Shown: positions 18,538-29,306 of the stretch, piece after piece
Numbering within the stretch: the stretch's first letter is position 1
How the letters are laid out: every line of letters starts with the position of its first letter
Assembly: GCF_000478825.2 (NCBI RefSeq)
Contig: NZ_CP007542.1
Coordinates: 2,976,001-3,040,000 of the forward strand
Reading direction: 5' to 3'
DNA from: Synechocystis sp. PCC 6714
GTDB taxonomy: Bacteria; Cyanobacteriota; Cyanobacteriia; Cyanobacteriales; Microcystaceae
DNA: 64,000 nucleotides
Position numbers and translations under genes: made by a program
Notes under the pieces: generated by a model
What the model saw: the letters and a program-made list of their open reading frames with translations, nothing else
Databases searched by the model: none
What the model was told of the DNA's origin: nothing

Positions 18538-19662
18538 GTGCTCACTGCTCAATCTGAATACGTTAAAAAACTCCGTCCTCTTTTGCCACCGGAAGCGTTC
18601 CAAGCCGATCCCAATAAATTAGTTATTTTAGGTTTAAACCTAGGTATTTACGTTGCGGGACTAACCATCGCTCGTCATCTCAATCAGTGGCCCGTGCAAT
18701 GGCTTTGGTTATTTTTGCCCATGGCCATATTGATGGGTAATAGTGTAACTGTATTTTTGTTTGGTAGCCATGACCTGATGCACGGTAGTGTGCTCAAAAA
18801 ACGTTCTAAGACTTCCTATTTTATTAGTTTGTTAGGTCTTTCCCTCTGGTGGATGCCCCCTAGCCAATGGCGATCGCTCCATAATCAGGTTCATCATAAC
18901 AACACCAATAGTTTGCGGGATCCTGACCGTAATTATCTGCATCAACAGCCGCAAACCTGGGGTAAATGGATTCATCACTTGTTTGCCCCCTCAGGAGAAG
19001 TTAATCTCCTTTGGTTAATTTTTGGCATGGGTACTGCTTGGGGTGTGCATAATTTTCGTAATCTGATCTCAGTGCTTTTCTTTACTGGTGGTAACGCCGA
19101 TTTTGTTCCGGCTTCTTTTACGGTTAAAGCCCAAGATCGCCAAAGAATTTGGTTGGAATTAGTGGCCATAGTGGCAGTGCATATAAGCATTTTATTTTAT
19201 TTGCAATTTCAATTAGTTCCAATTATTTTGGGCTACTTTTTGCCAATTTTTCTGGGTCATGCCATGGGAATGTTTTATATCTACACCAATCATTTAGCTT
19301 GCCCGATGACGGACATTAATGATCCTTTGGTTAATAGTGTTTCTTTGCGGATGCCCAAGCTGTTTGATTGCTTGCATTTTAATTTTTCTTACCACACAGA
19401 GCATCATTTATTTCCCGACGTAAATTCTGATTATTATCCTTTGGTGCAGGATTTGCTGCAAACCCATTATCCTGGGCAAATGAATTTGTTGACTGCCAAA
19501 GAAGCCTGGAAAATGTTACTGGAAACTCCCCGCCATTACCAAGGGGAAACAACTCTAGTGGGCTATAACGGTGCTGGGGCGATCGCCTGTCCGTTGCCCA
19601 GACAATCGAGCCAATGCCCCGGCAATGCGGCGACGGAAAAGGTAAAAATTTCGGCAGTGTAA
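18538..19662 (+). CDS. Membrane fatty acid desaturase / hydroxylase family protein
   Basis: Di-iron membrane oxygenase family. Seen: three histidine boxes in order, HDLMH (about residues 79-83), HNQVHH (about 119-124) and HTEHH (about 286-290), and hydrophobic spans near residues 30-80 and 210-245. The substrate cannot be read: it differs from desD in this window (whose third box starts with Gln) and I do not recognise it as desA, desB, desC or crtR. From memory it matches a gene just upstream of folC in PCC 6803 (sll1611). GTG start at 18538. It is 62 bp from folC in the same direction, so an operon is possible. Confidence 0.82.
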   Translation: MLTAQSEYVKKLRPLLPPEAFQADPNKLVILGLNLGIYVAGLTIARHLNQWPVQWLWLFLPMAILMGNSVTVFLFGSHDLMHGSVLKKRSKTSYFISLLGLSLWWMPPSQWRSLHNQVHHNNTNSLRDPDRNYLHQQPQTWGKWIHHLFAPSGEVNLLWLIFGMGTAWGVHNFRNLISVLFFTGGNADFVPASFTVKAQDRQRIWLELVAIVAVHISILFYLQFQLVPIILGYFLPIFLGHAMGMFYIYTNHLACPMTDINDPLVNSVSLRMPKLFDCLHFNFSYHTEHHLFPDVNSDYYPLVQDLLQTHYPGQMNLLTAKEAWKMLLETPRHYQGETTLVGYNGAGAIACPLPRQSSQCPGNAATEKVKISAV

Positions 19663-19724
19663 GGTAAAGCTTTGATATTTTGGGGGTTTGATGGTTAATC
19701 ATTGACCCCCTTTGATAAATTTCC

Positions 19725-21011
19725 ATGAACATTGCCACGTTACTAGAACCCTATAGAACTTCTGGGGTTAACTTAGGTCTAGACCGTATTCACAATTTGC
19801 TACAAAAACTAGGCAATCCCCAAGCAAAAGTGCCCTATGTCCATGTAGGAGGTACCAATGGTAAGGGATCGGTGTGTGCCTATCTGTCCAGTGTGTTGGC
19901 GGAAGCGGGCTATAAAGTGGGTCGCCACACTTCTCCCCATTTAATTGATTGGACAGAAAGGGTCTGCGTCAATAACGTTGCCATTGATAACGATACTTTG
20001 ACAGATGTGTTGCAACAGGTAACGGCGATCGCCAAGGCGGATGGTGCTGATCTCCCAACTTTGTTTGAGGTGTTCACGGCGGCGGTGTGGCTTTATTTTG
20101 CCCAGGCAGAGGTGGACATTGCTGTGATGGAAGTGGGGCTGGGGGGCAGACTGGATGCCACCAACGTCCCCGAACCCTGTTTGCTGAGTGTGATCACTTC
20201 CCTTAGCCGGGAGCATTGGCAGGTTTTGGGCCCCACCGTAGCCCACATTGCCAGGGAAAAAGCTGGCATTCTCAAAGCCCAGAGGCCGGTATTTTTGGGC
20301 AACATTCCCGTAGAGGCCCAAGGGGTTTTTCAAGAACGCATTGCCGAATTACATTGCCCCGATTATTGGATTGCCCCCGCCATTGCCACGGAAAAAAATG
20401 GTCAGCCCTGGGCTAGCTGGCAAGGTTTTGAGTATCCCTTAGCCCTATTGGGAGATTTTCAGTTACAAAATTCGGCCTTGGCGATCGCCGCTTTGCAGGA
20501 ATTAAAGCAACAGGGTTGGGATAAATTAACGCCGGAGATTATCCAACGGGGCATGGGTAAAGCTGTCTGGCCCGGGCGATTGCAATGGGTGAATTACGGC
20601 GAACAAAAATTATTGCTGGATGGAGCCCATAATCCAGCGGCGGCCAAAGCTTTGGCCGATTATACCCATGGTTTAGTTGATCGATCGGATAATTACCTAC
20701 CCACCATTACCTGGGTGATGGGTATGCTCAGCACCAAAGAACATGACCAAATTTTTCAGCATTTACTGCGCCCTGGCGATCGCCTATTATTGGTGCCGGT
20801 GCCGGATCATGACAGTGGGGATTTATCAACATTGGAGCAGTTAGCCTGGCAGATCATGCCAGAGTTAAAGCAGGTTACACTGTTTGATGATTGTTTTACA
20901 GCCCTAGAAAGTTTAAAGAAAATCAACGAAAATTCTAAACAATTGACTGTTCTCTGTGGTTCCCTTTATTTAGTGGGCTACTTTTTAAAAGGATTGCCAC
21001 TTTCCCACTAA
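19725..21011 (+). CDS. folC: Folylpolyglutamate synthase / dihydrofolate synthase FolC
   Basis: Mur-ligase-type enzyme that adds glutamate to dihydropteroate or folates. Seen: ATP-binding P-loop GGTNGKGSVCAYLSS near residues 43-57, the Mur-type segment MEVGLGGRLDATNV (about 136-149), and the C-terminal domain with LLDGAHNPAAAKALADY. 428 aa, ATG at 19725. It sits in a plus-strand run with a desaturase upstream and a secreted protein downstream. HIP1 sites are frequent. Confidence 0.93.
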   Translation: MNIATLLEPYRTSGVNLGLDRIHNLLQKLGNPQAKVPYVHVGGTNGKGSVCAYLSSVLAEAGYKVGRHTSPHLIDWTERVCVNNVAIDNDTLTDVLQQVTAIAKADGADLPTLFEVFTAAVWLYFAQAEVDIAVMEVGLGGRLDATNVPEPCLLSVITSLSREHWQVLGPTVAHIAREKAGILKAQRPVFLGNIPVEAQGVFQERIAELHCPDYWIAPAIATEKNGQPWASWQGFEYPLALLGDFQLQNSALAIAALQELKQQGWDKLTPEIIQRGMGKAVWPGRLQWVNYGEQKLLLDGAHNPAAAKALADYTHGLVDRSDNYLPTITWVMGMLSTKEHDQIFQHLLRPGDRLLLVPVPDHDSGDLSTLEQLAWQIMPELKQVTLFDDCFTALESLKKINENSKQLTVLCGSLYLVGYFLKGLPLSH

Positions 21012-21095
21012 TTATTTCTAGAAATTCTGCCCTGATTTAATCCAATTGATATTATTGCTATCATCGGTTTATTCCGCTTAACTACCCCGGTACCC

Positions 21096-21689
21096 GTGGT
21101 CATTTTGCCAAACCACATCGCCCCTTGCGCCAAGGATAATGCAGAAAAACTAATCCCCACCAGACTTTCATTAATTTTTAGGATAAATAAATTGATTAAA
21201 CTACTTATTTATTTTGTTATTCTTCCCATCGCTATTTTCCTCCTGGGAAATCAACCCGCTATGGCAGTGTCGCAGGCTGACAATACCCCTGCGGTTTTAG
21301 TTTGTTTTTCCGGGGGGCAAGAAGTTTTTCGTAAAAATGTGGTAGAGGGCCCCTTTGCTGATGAGTATAAATTCGCCCATGAAATAAAAGTTTCCGACAA
21401 CGAAGGAGAACACTGGGTTAATTTTGGCGGAGGCATGTGTGTGATTGATCAAGGGGAAGTTTTCAATAAAAAACAGTTAAAATTAACAGATAATTTAAAT
21501 TGTTATTCAGGAGCAAAAAAAGTAGTAACTTTTGATGTTTATGGGGAAGAAACAACCATTGATGAATACGTTGAAGGTAGAACATTTCTAGCGAAAGCCA
21601 ATGGCAGTGCAATTTCTTCCAATTCAATTCACCAATATTTATTATTCGGTAGTGGAACCTGCATTGGAGAAGAAATAGGGGAAGATTGA
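21096..21689 (+). CDS. Hypothetical secreted protein (signal peptide, about 197 aa)
   Basis: Function unknown. It has a basic segment (RINKLIK), a hydrophobic core (LLIYFVILPIAIFLLG) and a signal peptidase site AMA near residue 57, so the mature protein should be periplasmic or exported. The mature part contains four cysteines that could form disulfides (VCFSGG, MCVID, NCYSG, TCIGE) and acidic clusters. The GTG at 21096 gives an overlong n-region; the true start may be an internal TTG before LIKLLIY. It is followed by a hairpin terminator. Confidence 0.6.
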   Translation: MVILPNHIAPCAKDNAEKLIPTRLSLIFRINKLIKLLIYFVILPIAIFLLGNQPAMAVSQADNTPAVLVCFSGGQEVFRKNVVEGPFADEYKFAHEIKVSDNEGEHWVNFGGGMCVIDQGEVFNKKQLKLTDNLNCYSGAKKVVTFDVYGEETTIDEYVEGRTFLAKANGSAISSNSIHQYLLFGSGTCIGEEIGED

Positions 21690-21775
21690 CGGGAATGTTA
21701 ACCGAATAATTGATATTTGGTTATGGTGGCGATCGCCGATTGTTAGTGCCGGACCATGACAGGCTTCATTCATGG

Positions 21776-21793
21776 GAGCAATTTTGCTCTTTT
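21776..21793 (+). terminator. Rho-independent terminator after the secreted-protein gene
   Basis: GAGCAA (21776-21781) and TTGCTC (21784-21789) form a perfect 6-bp stem with a TT loop followed by TTTT. It lies about 90 bp after the stop and about 50 bp before the P-type ATPase, separating the two units. Confidence 0.6.
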
Positions 21794-21841
21794 CCGGCTG
21801 GTTGATAGGATGGGGGCGTTTAATCATACTCCTCAACTGCT

Positions 21842-24565
21842 ATGAATGCGCCCTTATTAACCTCCTATCTACACCATCAGCGGCCAGAAACGGACATTCT
21901 GACAGAACTAGGCACTGACCCTTTATTGGGACTCACAGCGGAAGAAGTGGCCTTCCGTTACGAGAAATATGGGCGCAACGAATTGAAATTTAAACCGGGC
22001 AAACCAGCCTGGTTACGCTTTCTCTTGCAATTTCATCAGCCATTACTCTACATCTTGATCATTGCTGGTACAGTCAAAGCTTTTCTCGGTTCCTGGACCA
22101 ATGCTTGGGTAATTTGGGGCGTAACGTTAATTAACGCCATCATTGGTTATGTCCAAGAAGCAAAGGCAGAAGGGGCGATCGCCTCTTTGGCCAAGGCAGT
22201 AACAACAGAAGCCACTGTGTTGAGGGAGGGGCAAACTTTACGAATTCCTTCCCAGGATTTAGTAATCGGCGACGTGGTGTTTCTAGCGTCGGGGGATAAG
22301 GTACCAGCGGATTTACGTTTACTCAAGGTACGGAATCTCCAGGTGGACGAGTCGGCTTTAACGGGGGAAGCGGTGCCGGTGGAAAAGGCGGTGGAACTTT
22401 TACCAGAGGAAACCCCCCTCGCAGAAAGGTTAAACATGGCCTATGCGGGTAGTTTTGTCACCTTTGGCCAGGGAACTGGGGTGGTGGTAGCCACGGCCAA
22501 TGCTACGGAAATGGGGCAAATTTCCCAATCCATGGAAAACCAAGTCAGTCTCATGACTCCTTTGACCCGTAAGTTTGCCAAATTTAGCCACACATTACTC
22601 TATGTAATCCTTACTTTGGCGGCGTTTACCTTTGCGGTGGGTTGGGGCAGGGGTGGTGCCCCCAAGGATATGTTCGAAGCGGCGGTGGCTTTGGCCGTCA
22701 GTGCCATTCCCGAAGGTTTACCCGCTGTGGTCACCGTTACCTTGGCGATCGGGGTGAATCGCATGGCCAAGCGGAATGCCATTATCCGCAAACTACCAGC
22801 GGTGGAGGCTTTGGGCAGTGCAACGGTGGTCTGCTCAGATAAAACCGGCACCCTAACAGAAAATCAGATGACGGTGCAGGCAGTATACGCGGGGGGAAAA
22901 CATTATGAAGTCAGCGGTGGTGGCTACAGTCCCAAAGGGGAATTTTGCCAAGTCATGGCCGAAGATGCAGATAAGGCTAAGGCTCTCCTGGATGCCATCC
23001 CCCCGGTGTTAGCGGAATGTTTACTCGCTGGCATTCTCTGCAATGATTCCCAGTTGGAACATCGAGGAGATGATTGGGCTGTGGTAGGGGATCCCACGGA
23101 GGGGGCGTTACTGGCTTCGGCGGCCAAGGCTGGTTTTAGTCAAGCGGGGTTAGCAAGTCAAAAACCTCGTTTAGATTCCATTCCCTTTGAGTCGGATTAC
23201 CAATATATGGCTACCCTCCACGATGGGGATGGGCGAATAATTTACGTTAAAGGCTCGGTGGAGTCGTTACTGCAACGGTGTGACGCCATGCTCCTCGATG
23301 ACGGTCAAATGGTTGGCGTTGATCTAGTGGAGATTGAGCAAAATGTTGAGAATATGGCCGAGCAGGGCCTACGGGTATTAGCCTTTGCCAAAAAAACAGT
23401 GGAGCCCCATCATCACGCCATTGACCACGGGGATATTGAAACGGGGTTGGTATTTTTGGGTTTGCAGGGCATGATTGACCCGCCCCGACCGGAGGCCATT
23501 GCCGCAATCCACGCCTGTCATAGCGCTGGCATTCAAGTCAAAATGATTACTGGCGACCATATCAGCACCGCCCAGGCGATCGCCAAACGGATGGGTATTG
23601 CCGCTGAAGAGGATGGCATTGCTTTTGAAGGACGACAGTTGGCAACCATGGGTCCGGCAGAATTGGCCCAAGCCGCTGAAGATAGTTGCGTGTTTGCCAG
23701 GGTAGCTCCGGCGCAGAAACTACAACTGGTGGAAGCTTTACAGGAAAAGGGTCACATTGTCGCCATGACGGGGGATGGGGTGAATGATGCCCCAGCTTTA
23801 AAACGGGCTGACATTGGCATTGCCATGGGTAAAGGGGGGACGGAAGTGGCCCGGGAATCCTCCGATATGTTACTCACGGACGATAATTTTGCCTCCATTG
23901 AAGCGGCGGTGGAAGAAGGACGCACCGTTTACCAAAATCTCCGTAAGGCGATCGCCTTTTTATTGCCGGTCAATGGCGGGGAATCCATGACCATTTTGCT
24001 CAGTGTTTTGCTAGCACGGGCTCTGCCTATCCTTTCCCTACAGGTGCTGTGGTTAAACATGATTAATTCCATCACCATGACCGTGCCCCTAGCCTTTGAA
24101 GCCAAATCGCCAGGCATTATGCAAAAGCCTCCCCGCAACCCCAATGAGCCCCTAATTACGAGGAAGTTACTACACCGTATTTTGCTGGTGTCCGTGTTTA
24201 ACTGGATTCTGATTTTTGGGATGTTTGAATGGGTCAATCGCACCACTGGCAACATCGATTTAGCGAGAACCATGGCTATCCAAGCCCTCGTGGCCGCTAG
24301 GGTAATTTACCTGCTCAGTATTAGCCAGTTAGGTCGGAGTTCTCTTGGCTATATTATGGGTCAACGTAAAACCATTACCCAAGCTCCAATTTTATTACTT
24401 GGCATTACGATCGCCTTGGCTCTGCAAATTGGTTTCAGTCAACTGCCATTTATGAATGTATTGTTTAAAACTGCTCCGATGGATTGGCAACAATGGGCCA
24501 TTTGTTTACTGCCGATGATTCCCATGGTTCCCGTGGCTATTGTGGCTAACAGCCTTGATCCTTAA
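21842..24565 (+). CDS. P2-type cation-transporting ATPase (SERCA/PMCA-like)
   Basis: Membrane P-type ATPase, probably exporting Ca2+ or another cation. Seen: N-terminal cation ATPase domain, phosphatase motif DESALTGEAVPVEKA (TGE), M4 with PEGLPAVVT, phosphorylation motif CSDKTGTLTENQMTV, nucleotide-binding KGSVE, and hinge MTGDGVNDAPALKRADIG; then four to six C-terminal helices. 907 aa, full length. From memory the PCC 6803 orthologue next to folC and mnmE is pma1 (sll1614). Ion specificity is inferred from family only. Confidence 0.92.
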   Translation: MNAPLLTSYLHHQRPETDILTELGTDPLLGLTAEEVAFRYEKYGRNELKFKPGKPAWLRFLLQFHQPLLYILIIAGTVKAFLGSWTNAWVIWGVTLINAIIGYVQEAKAEGAIASLAKAVTTEATVLREGQTLRIPSQDLVIGDVVFLASGDKVPADLRLLKVRNLQVDESALTGEAVPVEKAVELLPEETPLAERLNMAYAGSFVTFGQGTGVVVATANATEMGQISQSMENQVSLMTPLTRKFAKFSHTLLYVILTLAAFTFAVGWGRGGAPKDMFEAAVALAVSAIPEGLPAVVTVTLAIGVNRMAKRNAIIRKLPAVEALGSATVVCSDKTGTLTENQMTVQAVYAGGKHYEVSGGGYSPKGEFCQVMAEDADKAKALLDAIPPVLAECLLAGILCNDSQLEHRGDDWAVVGDPTEGALLASAAKAGFSQAGLASQKPRLDSIPFESDYQYMATLHDGDGRIIYVKGSVESLLQRCDAMLLDDGQMVGVDLVEIEQNVENMAEQGLRVLAFAKKTVEPHHHAIDHGDIETGLVFLGLQGMIDPPRPEAIAAIHACHSAGIQVKMITGDHISTAQAIAKRMGIAAEEDGIAFEGRQLATMGPAELAQAAEDSCVFARVAPAQKLQLVEALQEKGHIVAMTGDGVNDAPALKRADIGIAMGKGGTEVARESSDMLLTDDNFASIEAAVEEGRTVYQNLRKAIAFLLPVNGGESMTILLSVLLARALPILSLQVLWLNMINSITMTVPLAFEAKSPGIMQKPPRNPNEPLITRKLLHRILLVSVFNWILIFGMFEWVNRTTGNIDLARTMAIQALVAARVIYLLSISQLGRSSLGYIMGQRKTITQAPILLLGITIALALQIGFSQLPFMNVLFKTAPMDWQQWAICLLPMIPMVPVAIVANSLDP

Positions 24566-24654
24566 CCACTGTTGGGGATTCCTAGGCCCCGCCGTAGCGG
24601 CGAAAACCTTAAAATTAAACCGATGCAATCCAAAATTTTGTTTGATCCTAGGCA

Positions 24655-26025
24655 ATGCAATTAGAAGATACTATTGCGGCGATCGCCACCGCCATTGTGC
24701 CCCAACAGGGGAGCATCGGGGTAGTGCGACTATCGGGACCAAAATCCCTGGCCATTGCCAAAACTTTATTCGATGCACCGGGCAACCAAACCTGGGAGAG
24801 TCATCGTATTTTGTACGGCCTTGTACGTCATCCCCAGACCAAAACGGCGATCGATGAGGCATTGCTGTTGTTGATGCTAGCGCCCCGTTCCTACACCAAG
24901 GAAGATGTGGTGGAATTCCAGTGCCATGGTGGCATTATGCCGGTGCAACAGGTTTTACAACTGTGTTTAGAACAGGGAGCAAGGCTGGCCCAACCGGGGG
25001 AATTTAGTTTGCGGGCATTTCTCAATGGTCGGTTAGATTTAACCCAGGCCGAAAGCATTAGTGAATTGGTAGGGGCCCAATCTCCCCAGGCGGCGGCGAT
25101 CGCCTTGGCGGGGTTACAGGGTAAATTAGCCCAGCCGATCCGGGATTTGCGTAACACCTGTTTAGATATTTTGGCGGAAGTGGAAGCCCGCATTGATTTT
25201 GAAGACGATTTACCGCCCCTGGATGAAGATTCAATTCGCCAGCAATTGCAGCACTTGTACCAACAATTGGAGAAGATTTTAAACACAGCCCAGCGGGGGG
25301 AATTACTCCGCACCGGCTTAAAAGTGGCCATTGTCGGACAGCCTAATGTGGGGAAATCCAGCTTGCTCAATGCCTGGAGTCGTACAGATCGGGCGATTGT
25401 CACCGACCTACCGGGCACAACGAGGGACCTGGTGGAATCCCAACTGGTGGTAGAAGGCATTCCCATCCAGGTATTGGATACAGCAGGTATACGGGAAACA
25501 GCGGATCAAGTGGAGCAAATCGGGGTGGAACGCTCCCGCAAGGCGGCCCAGCAGGCGGATTTAGTCTTGTTGACGGTGGATGCCCATCAGGGTTGGACAG
25601 AAGCGGATCAATTGATTTACGAGCAAGTCAAAGACCGACCTTTGATTTTAGTCATTAACAAAATTGATTTAGGCCGGGCTGATTTGGTTAGTTATCCACC
25701 GGGAATTACCAACATAGTACTAACTGCCGCCGCCGCCAATCTAGGCATTGAAGCTTTGGAAAATGCCATTATTGAGCAGGTTAATCAAACCAATTTATCG
25801 CCCCAGAATTTGGACTTTGCCATTAACCAAAGGCAAGCGGCAATTTTAACGGAAGCTCAACTAGCGCTCAAGCAGTTACAACAAACCCTCGCGGAACAGT
25901 TACCCCTAGATTTTTGGACCATTGATTTGCGCTTAGCCATTAATGCCCTTGGGCAAGTGACGGGGGAAACGGTAACTGAATCGGTGTTGGACCGTATTTT
26001 TAGCCGTTTTTGCATTGGCAAGTGA
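24655..26025 (+). CDS. mnmE: tRNA modification GTPase MnmE (TrmE)
   Basis: With MnmG (GidA) it modifies the wobble uridine of certain tRNAs. Seen: N-terminal tetrahydrofolate-binding domain ([20 protein letters not shown]), [12 protein letters not shown], central G domain with [20 protein letters not shown] near residues 226-245, DTAGIRE and NKID, and the universal C-terminal FCIGK. 456 aa, ATG at 24655, about 90 bp after the ATPase gene. No mnmG is seen in the window. Confidence 0.95.
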   Translation: MQLEDTIAAIATAIVPQQGSIGVVRLSGPKSLAIAKTLFDAPGNQTWESHRILYGLVRHPQTKTAIDEALLLLMLAPRSYTKEDVVEFQCHGGIMPVQQVLQLCLEQGARLAQPGEFSLRAFLNGRLDLTQAESISELVGAQSPQAAAIALAGLQGKLAQPIRDLRNTCLDILAEVEARIDFEDDLPPLDEDSIRQQLQHLYQQLEKILNTAQRGELLRTGLKVAIVGQPNVGKSSLLNAWSRTDRAIVTDLPGTTRDLVESQLVVEGIPIQVLDTAGIRETADQVEQIGVERSRKAAQQADLVLLTVDAHQGWTEADQLIYEQVKDRPLILVINKIDLGRADLVSYPPGITNIVLTAAAANLGIEALENAIIEQVNQTNLSPQNLDFAINQRQAAILTEAQLALKQLQQTLAEQLPLDFWTIDLRLAINALGQVTGETVTESVLDRIFSRFCIGK

Positions 26026-26072
26026 TGGTGAAATTTTGTTGGCTCCATCCTGACCAATGACCATTTCAACGC

Positions 26073-26891
26073 TCAATTATTTTGGTTAGCAACGAATTTA
26101 TTAACCAGTTCAACGTCAATGTCTAACTCCTTAGCAATTTCGGCAATTGTAAGACCTAATTTTTTCAGCAGGGGTATGGTTTCTAATTTCGCCTCCAGCC
26201 TACCTTCTAGTTTGCCCTCTAATTTCCCCTCTAGTTTGCCTTTGAGTAAGCCTCGTTGTTCCCCTTCCCGTAAGATTTCTTGATAAACCGCGGATTCCTT
26301 CACAATTTCACTCCTTAAAATTGTCTTGATAATGTCAGGCGACAGCAGAATTCCTCCAAAAACAGAAGTTGCTGCCATAAGATTGGCCTTAACTCGATTA
26401 TCCTCAATCTGTTCCAGCACATTCACCACTTCCCTCAATTCTAATGCGGGGTCAGAGGTCTGCGTCAATACTGCTAGGGGCAACAACCCTGGACTTTGGA
26501 GAAATGCTTCCGATGGTTGCTCCCAGAGCCGAATCACTTGATAACGGTGCAAAGTCTCCCCCACTTGAAAACTGTCCTGATAAACCAAGTCATTACTACT
26601 GGGTTTCAAGTAGATGACAAATTGGTGCATCGTCTTCTGGGGGAAACGGCGGTAAACCCTCACCCGATAGTCCAACATCCGAAAGCCCATGGTGGGGTCG
26701 GGTTCCGTTTGGAATTCCAGGTGCAACACCAAGTCTTCCGATTGCTCCAAAATCAGAGAATCAGCCCGAATTGGCTCCAGGGATAGTTCCGTCGGACTGA
26801 GCTTGGTCAATTTGATTGGTCGTCCCAATAACCACGCGGCATAGTCTTCAGAAAAGGATTCGGCCAGGAATTTGCAGAGATTGTCAAACAT
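26073..26891 (-). CDS. Rpn-family PD-(D/E)XK nuclease / putative transposase-like protein
   Basis: Member of the recombination-promoting nuclease family common in cyanobacteria (formerly 'transposase' or DUF4351-type). Seen: start FDNLCKFLAESFSEDYAAWL, RADSLI and LHLEFQTEPD (the D and ExQ positions of the nuclease core), YRVRVYRRFP, and a C-terminal helical region with a tetrapeptide repeat (GKLE/GRLE/AKLE). The repeat comes from about five imperfect 12-bp units at 26182-26241. I chose the ATG at 26891 (MFDN) rather than the upstream TTG. No HIP1 site lies inside the gene. Confidence 0.82.
   Translation of the reverse strand: MFDNLCKFLAESFSEDYAAWLLGRPIKLTKLSPTELSLEPIRADSLILEQSEDLVLHLEFQTEPDPTMGFRMLDYRVRVYRRFPQKTMHQFVIYLKPSSNDLVYQDSFQVGETLHRYQVIRLWEQPSEAFLQSPGLLPLAVLTQTSDPALELREVVNVLEQIEDNRVKANLMAATSVFGGILLSPDIIKTILRSEIVKESAVYQEILREGEQRGLLKGKLEGKLEGKLEGRLEAKLETIPLLKKLGLTIAEIAKELDIDVELVNKFVANQNN
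26182..26241. repeat. Imperfect 12-bp tandem repeat (about 5 units) inside the Rpn gene
   Basis: Units of the form TCTAGTTTGCCC / TCTAATTTCCCC repeat five times in phase with the codons, giving the KLEG-type heptad-like linker. Because the unit is 12 bp, gain or loss of copies changes only the linker length. Confidence 0.8.
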
Positions 26892-26927
26892 AGCCAAATT
26901 CTACCGGCGATCGCCGTTTGGAATGAA

Positions 26928-27218
26928 TTATTTCCCTGGACAATTAATGGCTTTGAATTGAAGCGGTTCAGCAGGGCCAACCCAGCCAAGGGGCTTAGGG
27001 GAAGGTTGTCGCTCAAACGTCACCTGACAGTCTTGACCATAGTTGATGGTCTGATTTTCTAGGTCTATGGATTTCAACGTTGCCGCCACGTCAGGATTCT
27101 CTTTAACATAGTTGACCATTACCTCCAAATCTTTAACGTTCTGATATTGAGGGGGCAAAGCGGCGATCGCCATCGGGGAAAAAGAGAAAGAAATCAGTAT
27201 GGGGATAATTTGCTTCAT
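26928..27218 (-). CDS. Small secreted protein of unknown function
   Basis: About 96 aa from the ATG at 27218. It has a signal peptide (KQIIPILISFSFSPMAIA, cleavage near AIA-A), and a mature part of some 75 residues with two cysteines (GQDCQV and INCPGK) that may form a disulfide. No domain is recognised. A HIP1 site near the signal-peptide region suggests a resident gene. It lies 36 bp upstream of the Rpn gene in the same direction, so they may share a transcript. Confidence 0.55.
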   Translation of the reverse strand: MKQIIPILISFSFSPMAIAALPPQYQNVKDLEVMVNYVKENPDVAATLKSIDLENQTINYGQDCQVTFERQPSPKPLGWVGPAEPLQFKAINCPGK

Positions 27219-27457
27219 GTTATGGGTGCCCATGGTTCCGCTTTACCTTACATTGAAACAAGGGTGTCAACCTCAAAAATAATACAACTCTATAAAAAAT
27301 TGTTTTTATTTCTTCATCAATGGCTCCAATGACATTAATACTTAGAATTAAAGATGCCAAAGCTTTCCTCGGCTTACCCCGGTCATTGTAGTCAGATTTA
27401 CGGCGCCCTTATTCCGAGTAAATTTGTTTATTCAATCTCTACCAATTGATAAGTTAA

Positions 27458-29274
<1,817 letters not shown>

Positions 29275-29306
29275 GGCAATGATTCCAACAATGGGGGAGA
29301 AAAGCC

